Origin: Serinus canaria
Taxonomy: Eukaryota; Chordata; Aves; Passeriformes; Fringillidae
Assembly (NCBI RefSeq): GCF_022539315.1
Contig: NC_066323.1
Span: 15,489,719 to 15,553,718, forward strand
DNA length: 64,000 nt
Direction: 5' to 3'
In this document: piece after piece, positions 58,101-64,000 of the stretch
How positions within the stretch are numbered: the first letter of the stretch is position 1
How the letters are laid out: each line of letters begins with the position of its first letter
Program-made: the position numbers and the translations under genes
Notes under the pieces: generated by a model
Seen by the model: the letters and a program-made list of their open reading frames with translations, nothing else
Database searches by the model: none
Told to the model about the DNA's origin: nothing

Positions 58101-60397
58101 CTGTGCTGGCACAGAGCACCCAGGGAAACAGAGGGAGATGACCAGCAGCACTGCAGGACACTGACAGTGACAGAACTGGCAGAATACTGTATCATAAATC
58201 AGAGGAGTGACTAAGCCAGAGAGGTCTAGGACAGAAATGGCAAGCAAACAGGGCAATGCTGCTCAGCTAATGAAGCCATTGGCACTACGGTGTAGTAGTT
58301 TAGCTACCTCGTTGAAAAGGCACAGCCCTTTTCCTTGTCCATCAACTTTTGTTATGCTCCCTCAAATGCTCAATTACACCTGCTGGAAACAGTATTTCAG
58401 GTTTTTGATTTGAGATGTACTCAAAACAGAGGGTTTTAAGGAAAAAGCAGACTGCAGGCCCAACACTGCACTGGGATACCAGCTAACACTACTCACACTA
58501 CTCACACTTCAAACTACTCCAGATAGCCCAGATCTCTTCTCCTTTCCTTGAAATATTAAATGCACTTACCCTGGGGAGATGAAATGAATAGCCACCAGCT
58601 CCACCCAACAAGCATATTTACTGGATATGGGCAATCCAAAGAAACTGCTTACTCTTCCTGGGTTGTAATGGTTGTTCAGAACTTTCAAAGCAAACAGGAC
58701 TCCTGCAAACAAGAAGAAATCACATGAAGAGAGAAATACTTGTGCACAATAATAAAGAAATGCAAACAATTTGAAGTACCATGCAGTTTCAAAGCACCAT
58801 GAAGCATATTGCTGCATGCCAGAACAGTTCTGTACTTTCAGTGATACTTTTCAGTGACTTAAAAAAAAAAGATACAAAAACTGCATATTTGTATAACAGC
58901 CAAATCTAAGCTGCTTTTTATCGTGCCTGCTCACTGTAGCTATTCAGGTATTCAAAACAATACAAACATCATTTAAAATGGGAGTTCTAGTTGAAATAAT
59001 TGACAAAATTAGTGAACTCAAAAAAATGTTCTGTGACTTGAGAAAAGCCTCCACTGAGAACAAGACAAACAAATATGTATAAAGCTCAACAGTAGGTTCA
59101 AATTCTGAATTAATGGAAAATCATCTTACACATACTCCAGAATCACTTGTTTCTGAAAAAAAAAGTAGATAAATCACTTTTAATCACAGTAAATAGTATT
59201 AATTTCTAACTGACTGCAATTGTTTTATCATGAAACTGCCAGCCAATACAATGGAATCAATTCAGAGAACTCATTGGAAGTGTTTATGAAAAAGTCCCTC
59301 TCAAGAGAAAGCTCCCAATGGTCTAAGCAACTTTCTTAAAGGCTGAAAAAGAAGGCTTGCCTTCTAAGGTTAGGTCCCAAGGACAGCAAGGAAATCCCCT
59401 ACTTATCTAGAAATGCAGGGCTACTTTTCTACTTGACTGCAGATTTTTTAAAGAGAAGGAGTTTATTGACTTGAAAATTATCTGCTAAAGGAGGAGACAA
59501 GACCATTACTGGAAGGGAGATAACCAAAATCAGGTGTTTGTATGTTGCCAGCAGAAGGAACTATAGGGGAGTCCCTCCAAAGACAGGCAGGAGTAATTTT
59601 AAACTGACAGGCTTTTCAAGAAGCCATCTAAGGATCATCATTGAAATGCTTACACGACATCTGAAAATCAAGAGTTCAGACTTCAATTAACAGCAATATT
59701 AAACAGAAAACACAGTTCTACCAGGATGATGATATTTTCATGTTCCAGGTAAAGTCCCTGCTGGTCATACGAACATGACCAGAATTACTTTATGTTCATG
59801 CCCATAGTACATGCTTAAAATTTAAAAATAGGATAAGCACACTGATGTGACACACATATATACAGATGTACACCTATGCTATTTCTTCAATTAACAGTTA
59901 TTGTTATATAGCAAACACACAGATTAATTTTACATATATAAATTGGACCAATACTGTGTCTTACCTGAAAAACCTACACCACAATTCATTTCATAGGAAG
60001 GATCATCCAGAATTATCACAAGCAGGACTTCCAGCACCATGTAAACTACTCCAATCAGTACTGAAAATACTGCAATTATGTAGGCAAACCATATGCTCTT
60101 CAGCTTTCTTTCCAGCATTATGCCTTTCCAAAGCATGGAAATCATGTTATAATACAAATGCCAATCATCTGCATGGTGGAAAGGAGCAAGCAGCAAACGC
60201 TGCCAGTTCTTTCTGTGGACAGCTTCATTTACACTGAGACACACTTCAGACAGTGGCCTCAAAGGATTCAGAAAGAGAAAAATATTCAGTACAAGCACCC
60301 CAAGGGTAACAGAAGGAATGTTCTGGAGTCCAACTTGAGAAATTTGATAAAGCAGCAAAAGCAGTCCAGCACTGACTCCTCTTTGCCTTCGTTCCAT
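40034..60397 (-). CDS. RHBDD1: Rhomboid domain-containing protein 1 (RHBDL4), complete coding region, six exons
   Basis: A rhomboid-type serine protease of the ER membrane. In mammals it cleaves unstable or ubiquitinated membrane proteins and works with p97/VCP in ER-associated degradation. Six minus-strand exons join in phase to 942 nt, 313 residues (human about 315, recalled). Order: N-terminal helix near residues 11-24, helices near 30-44 and 103-130, HHADDWHLYYN (74-84), GFSG with Ser144 (142-145), helix 174-187, and GHLSG with His195 (194-198), giving the Ser-His dyad. Then come a soluble Tyr-rich tail, a ubiquitin-interacting motif EEEQLERAVLNSL (261-273) and an Arg-rich end RRRRLRRFDR (304-313), the p97-binding type. 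It converges on COL4A4, the known vertebrate neighbour. The promoter is not in view. Confidence 0.97.
40317..40490. repeat. A/C-rich low-complexity tract and short direct repeats
   Basis: About 40317-40440 is almost free of T (strings like aaaccaaaaccag and cccaaaaaaccatcc). Directly after it aacaagtatta occurs repeatedly (near 40443, 40468 and, partly, 40479). Confidence 0.75.
42806..42964 (-). mobile_element. CR1 LINE 3' fragment
   Basis: Plus-strand 'acattggaaaagatctttga', 'gatcaaggagtccaacctat', 'aaacacctccagggacagtg' and 'ctgcacagctcattccaagg' is the reverse complement of the CR1 3' region. About 160 nt, in an RHBDD1 intron. Confidence 0.88.
48969..49091 (-). CDS. RHBDD1: RHBDD1 coding exon 5 (ubiquitin-interacting motif)
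   Basis: Acceptor ttttacag|AG, donor AGAG|gtagga. Encodes residues 236-276: YYGYYPDYQYRAPRNY, then a short TGG turn, then the motif LTEEEQLERAVLNSLNER with the acidic run, central Ala268 and Ser272 of a UIM. A second AG two bases into the exon would break the frame. Confidence 0.95.
49092..53554 (-). other. RHBDD1 intron (4.5 kb)
   Basis: Includes an A-rich tract at 49288-49316, a short CA-rich stretch near 50480-50500 and a GC-richer patch at about 51840-51970. No gene or clear mobile element seen. Confidence 0.65.
53555..53605 (-). CDS. RHBDD1: RHBDD1 coding exon 4 (51 nt)
   Basis: Acceptor atttag|CT, donor TCAG|gtaagt. Encodes residues 219-235: AGISFFTEPDRPRDYYS, part of the soluble linker between the last membrane helix and the UIM. 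It differs noticeably in sequence from the Gly/Ser-rich mammalian linker as I recall it, so it is the least conserved exon. Confidence 0.9.
53606..55203 (-). other. RHBDD1 intron with CR1 remnant
   Basis: 1.6 kb with a CR1 fragment at about 54066-54260. Nothing else recognised. Confidence 0.65.
54066..54260 (-). mobile_element. CR1 LINE 3' fragment
   Basis: Plus-strand 'tcactgaatcccagagaaac', 'tcattggaagggacctcaga', 'agatccccagttcaactcct' and 'gcaggttacccaggcagggc' matches the reverse complement of CR1. It contains a short telomere-like CCCTAACC/GGTTAGGG inverted pair at 54128-54154. Edges approximate. Confidence 0.82.
55204..55292 (-). CDS. RHBDD1: RHBDD1 coding exon 3 (catalytic His)
   Basis: Acceptor ttttctag|G, donor GCAG|gtacat. 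Encodes residues 190-218: TSFAGHLSGILVGLMYTMGP, then LKKIMRACA. His195 in AGHLSG is the second member of the rhomboid Ser-His dyad and lies at the start of the last membrane helix. Confidence 0.96.
55293..58569 (-). other. RHBDD1 intron (3.3 kb)
   Basis: AT-rich, with a perfect 11-bp inverted repeat at 57344-57374 and a short tandem ACTACTCAC repeat near 58487-58510. No exon, RNA gene or CR1 copy seen. Confidence 0.65.
57344..57374. repeat. Perfect 11-bp inverted repeat with 9-nt loop
   Basis: GAAGTTTAGAT (57344-57354) and ATCTAAACTTC (57364-57374) are exact reverse complements. Intronic; too short for a microRNA precursor. Confidence 0.8.
58570..58702 (-). CDS. RHBDD1: RHBDD1 coding exon 2
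   Basis: Acceptor gtttgcag|GA, donor CCAGG|gtaagt. Encodes residues 146-188: VLFALKVLNNHYNPGR, SSFFGLPISSKYACWVELVA and IHFISP. It completes the membrane helix that follows the GFSG serine motif and includes the next helix. Confidence 0.97.
58703..59964 (-). other. RHBDD1 intron (1.26 kb)
   Basis: AT-rich intron; I see no feature beyond short A runs. Confidence 0.65.
59965..60397 (-). CDS. RHBDD1: RHBDD1 first coding exon (start Met to Ser144)
   Basis: ATG at 60397-60395, donor TCAG|gtaaga. Encodes residues 1-144: MERRQRGVSAGLLLLLYQIS at the N terminus, VTLGVLVLNIFLFLNP, WQRLLLAPFHHADDWHLYYN and finally NCGVGFS. It includes the nucleophile Ser144 of GFSG; the last Gly is split by the intron. 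This start gives the family's usual N terminus. Confidence 0.97.
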
Positions 60398-60483
60398 AGT
60401 TACTTCTTATTCAAAGGAATGTGAAGATTATTTCAATTTCCAGTCTTTTGTTCAATTTCAAAACCATACAAGTTTTGGAAATT
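60398..60483 (-). other. RHBDD1: RHBDD1 5' UTR part of first coding exon
   Basis: Minus-strand tatcttttttcttttag is an excellent acceptor ending at 60484, so the exon starts at 60483 and carries 86 nt of 5' UTR before the ATG. This implies at least one upstream non-coding exon to the right. Confidence 0.75.
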
Positions 60484-63400
60484 CTAAAAGAAAAAAGATA
60501 ACTTGTTATACACATATTGCAGTGTTCTGAAGTTTGTCACTGTTTTTTTGAGTTTTTAAACACACCAAAAAAAAATCATTAAGGTAATCAGCTGTGACCT
60601 TTTATATATCAGAACAAAAATTCAAGTGAGGAAAAACAATCAGAATTTGTAAATTGATACAAAACACAAATAAAAGAGATTTATACAGGTAATCCAGATA
60701 AGCATTGAGAGAAAAAGCAGTCTGCAACCTCTGTTTCACATCCTTCAACAGGCTGTACTTAATCCATTAAAGTACTTAGGTATTCTGGACATGTTTTCAT
60801 TAATTCTGATTCAGTCATAATAATTAGGATTTCAGGAAAGAAAACAGTTAAAAATTCTTTTCTAGAGTGTCAGTTTCCAGGATTCCTGTCTTTGCTACAT
60901 ATTTAATTTCTTTTAAAGACCCTTTTTCAAACTTTTACAAATATTCAAAACAAGCTAAGCTTGAAAACTAAAAGTTACAATTTTTACAAAAGGAACAGAG
61001 ATACGGCTAAGTACTCCTAGATGCAATTTGAAAATTCTTACTGCTTTCCTAGGGATGAAAATAAAGTTTAGTTTAGAAGTAAGCGACGGTGAAAAGAAAA
61101 CTATGGGGGAAATCATATACAAAACCAGCATAAAAAAATTTAAGAGTCGTAACAAAATTTTCATCTTTGCCTTATTTATGCCAGAGAACCCCAGGAGATT
61201 GAAGAGGGCTACAGAAACAGATCTGGGGCAAAACAGATTTACTCTGACAGGAACTGACAAGAGAGGAGGGAGGAAGCTGCACTGGATAACACAGCACAGG
61301 GGCTGTGAGCATGGAACCACCTGCGGAAGACAGGAAGAACCCCAGGATTTCAAGCTGGTTTCGAGAGCTACCCCAGCTTGGCCAGTCCTGCTTCACCTCT
61401 GAAAACTCTCCAAGGTGGCCCAACCACAGCACAGCCTCTCCTCCTCTCCAGGGTGTCCCTTTGCAGAGCTACTGAAGACACACAACACATTATTCCACAT
61501 ATAAGTATCAGTTATGTAGAACCAGCAAAATACAATTCCTCTTCAAAACTCTGCCACCAGGTTTCAAATGAAACCACCTGAAATAATGAGATATATACAA
61601 AATTCTCATTTCAACACCCCATTAACCTTCTTTTTTAGTACACATAAAGTTAATATACTAATTTTTTATTTAAATGCCTTTCCAATTAATACAAAATAAT
61701 TCCTCTTCAACATTTTCATTAGATAAACAAGCAACAATCTAATTTTTCTAGAGGACAGGAAGAAAAATGGCACATTTATTAAGGACAGCTCAAGTTGCAA
61801 AATTTAACCTTCCCCATTATGTCTGTTAGGATTTACAAATTTCACATTTCTACAGACCATTGCCATGCCTGCAAACACTTTATTAAATATGTTTATTCAG
61901 GTATTCAGAGTATTCTTAATAATTTGATTGGGTTGCATTCCACAAAGTGAGTGAGCAGATGGAAAGGAAAAGCACCTCTGGAAGATGTAACAGCAATAGG
62001 AGCTGGGAGACCTGCACAGGGTGGAACATCAAGGACAACCAGCTAGGGGCCAGGCTAGCTTCTCTGCTTATCCTGAAGTGAGGGAAGCACACAGTTCCAT
62101 GCTAGTTCACACACAGAATTAATTAATGCCACTTCTTATAATTAAGTATTTTTTTAGTCTCTGTATTTCTGTTTAAATCACATTTGTACATATTATAGCA
62201 ATTTAGGAGAAGAAAAACCAAATTGGTTGTGGTTTTTTATCCCTAAAATGACTGCAGTAAACCAGAATGCATGTAAAATGTATTTGCTACATTACAATGA
62301 AACTGACTACATTTTCCCCAGGTTATTATCTTGGAAATGCTACATGATGGCTGACCCTTGTCCAAAACAGAGTGAAAACAACAGAAATATGCTTTATACC
62401 AGGCCTCTTGAACATGTAGCTTCCGACACTGGTGCCTTCTAAAACCAGTGTCTCATGATCACAGTTTAACTGCAGAGACCAGAGCTGCAGCCCTCACAAA
62501 GCTCAAATGAACCAACTTGTTAAACTGCAAATTGGTCATTGCAGGTAATTACATTATCAGTCTTTGACTTTAAAGTCAACAGTACCATAAAAATAGTTAA
62601 TCCAAAGTTTAATCAATGTCATTCTGTTTTTCCTCACTAGCTCTTATATCAGGTACCCCAACACCTCCCAATATTCTTATAATCTTCTGCCCAGACCTCT
62701 GGCTTTTCTTGTACCACATGCACAGTGAATCTTTTTCATCACAAACCAGTGGACACAAAACCTGTTAGAATTTGAAAGTGAAAATCCTTTAAATGCAAGT
62801 TACGAGGAAACATCAAAATCTTGCCATACCATGTTGTTCAAATTGTCAGTCTTGTGTTTTAAAGTTCCCATCTCTGCTTCTGATACCCTTAAATTCACAT
62901 TTTAAGTACTTTCATCACCCGTGCACCTAAGAAAAGAAACCCTCATCCAGCACATAGCCAGACAATAATCATGGAACAGGACTGAGAATGTTTTCCATCA
63001 TGATTTCAGCAGTGCTGGTTATCATAAACCATTCCCATTACTGGGAGCAACCAAAAATGTCAGCCAAAACACATTTGTGTTTGAGTCAAAGGGAAAAAGA
63101 TCCCAGACAGAGAACGTTATTTGAGAGCCTCCTTAATGCAACTCCCTTAAAACATATAGAGCTTTCAACTGTTTGAACATTCCTCCTCAGCCTCTACTCT
63201 GTTCATTAAAAGTCTAATGAGGTTTGAAACAATGAAGCACTTTTTTTCTTTTTCTTTTTTTTTTTTTTTTGAAAACATGCCACCTACTTCAAAATGTACA
63301 AATTTCCAGAACAGACTTGAAACAGACATTTGTCTTGCATCCAGGCTGCCACGTGTCTGCATTTTTGTCACCTACTCAAGATAAATGTCTGAACTAAATA

Positions 63401-64000
63401 TTCTTGGAATTTGTTTGTTTGTTTCATACTAAGCAAGTCAAAGCATTTAAACTTATTTTTACTGTAACAAACCCCTCACTTACTTGGCAACCATAAAATA
63501 TTATGACTTCACATTACAAAAAAATAACATAATAAAGTAAGTATTTTAGTAAATATCAATTAAAATGAAATGTTCTACTGTCTTTTCCTATAGCTGTACT
63601 TTGAATTTAGAGGAAAAGTAACTCTCTGTGCCCTTGCTCCTCCTAAAACAGACATAACTACCCTGAAGTTTTGATTTATGTCTATGCAAAACCAAGTACA
63701 CTCTGGAAAAAAATGCGTGTATTCTACATGTTCAGATTAGAGCTAGACCAATGTCAAAACCACTTGAAACATGAAGGCTGAGTATCAGATCCCAAGCATT
63801 CCACAATAAAGATAAGCCTCAACAGGCCCACACCACTTGTCTGTGAAGATACAGTCTCAGAATACAAAGGCTTCTCCAGGTAAAGCAGAAACAGTGCTCT
63901 TAGGGCAAAAGAGGAGGGGAAAATGCCTAACAGAAAAAACAACCGATGCAAGGAAAAATAAACTAAAAATTTGAAACATAATGAATCATCCTGTTTATAT
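60484..64000 (-). other. Presumed RHBDD1 5' intron, nothing coding seen
   Basis: 3.5 kb without a CpG-rich promoter-like stretch, so the transcription start is probably further right. It contains a T-rich tract at 63241-63270. A minus-strand gtaagt donor at 63483-63478 could end a 5' UTR exon, but nothing supports it further. Confidence 0.5.
63241..63270. repeat. T-rich homopolymer-like tract
   Basis: Thirty bases of T with two single C, followed by gaaaac. No LINE or SINE body seen on either side. Confidence 0.85.

Noticed and set aside
59930..59964. Frame of the first RHBDD1 exon continuing past GFSG
   Set aside because: A consensus donor gtaaga at the Gly145 codon and an in-phase next exon (VLFALKVL) show that this part is intron.

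Overview
The window looks like nuclear DNA from a bird. It is AT-rich and intron-dense, it carries several CR1 LINE fragments of the kind common in avian genomes, and it holds parts of two vertebrate genes that converge tail to tail. I read no bacterial, viral, CRISPR or RNA-gene content.

Left part (about 0.4-30.2 kb, plus strand): the last 30 coding exons of COL4A4, the type IV collagen alpha-4 chain of basement membranes. Joined at consensus splice sites they form one continuous frame of about 1,320 residues. This is most of the Gly-X-Y triple-helical domain with its Cys-containing interruptions, followed by a complete C-terminal NC1 domain with all 12 conserved cysteines and a TAA stop at 30213-30215. 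The N-terminal part (signal peptide, 7S domain, start of the helix) lies left of position 1. One exon is only 9 nt long and codes for a single Gly-X-Y triplet.

Middle (30.2-40.0 kb): the interval between the two stop codons. It should hold both 3' untranslated regions and the intergenic spacer. I see candidate poly(A) signals for each gene, a CR1 fragment and a GC-richer unexplained block, but no further gene.

Right part (40.0-60.5 kb, minus strand): the complete coding region of RHBDD1 (RHBDL4), an ER rhomboid intramembrane protease, in six coding exons giving 313 residues. It has the GFSG serine motif (Ser144), the catalytic His195, a ubiquitin-interacting motif and an arginine-rich C-terminal p97/VCP-binding type end. 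The first coding exon begins with 86 nt of 5' UTR behind a good acceptor, so at least one upstream non-coding exon and the promoter lie further right, probably outside the window. From 60.5 to 64 kb I see no coding content.

The two genes are not functionally linked as far as is known. Their adjacency in convergent orientation agrees with the RHBDD1-COL4A4 neighbourhood known in mammals.
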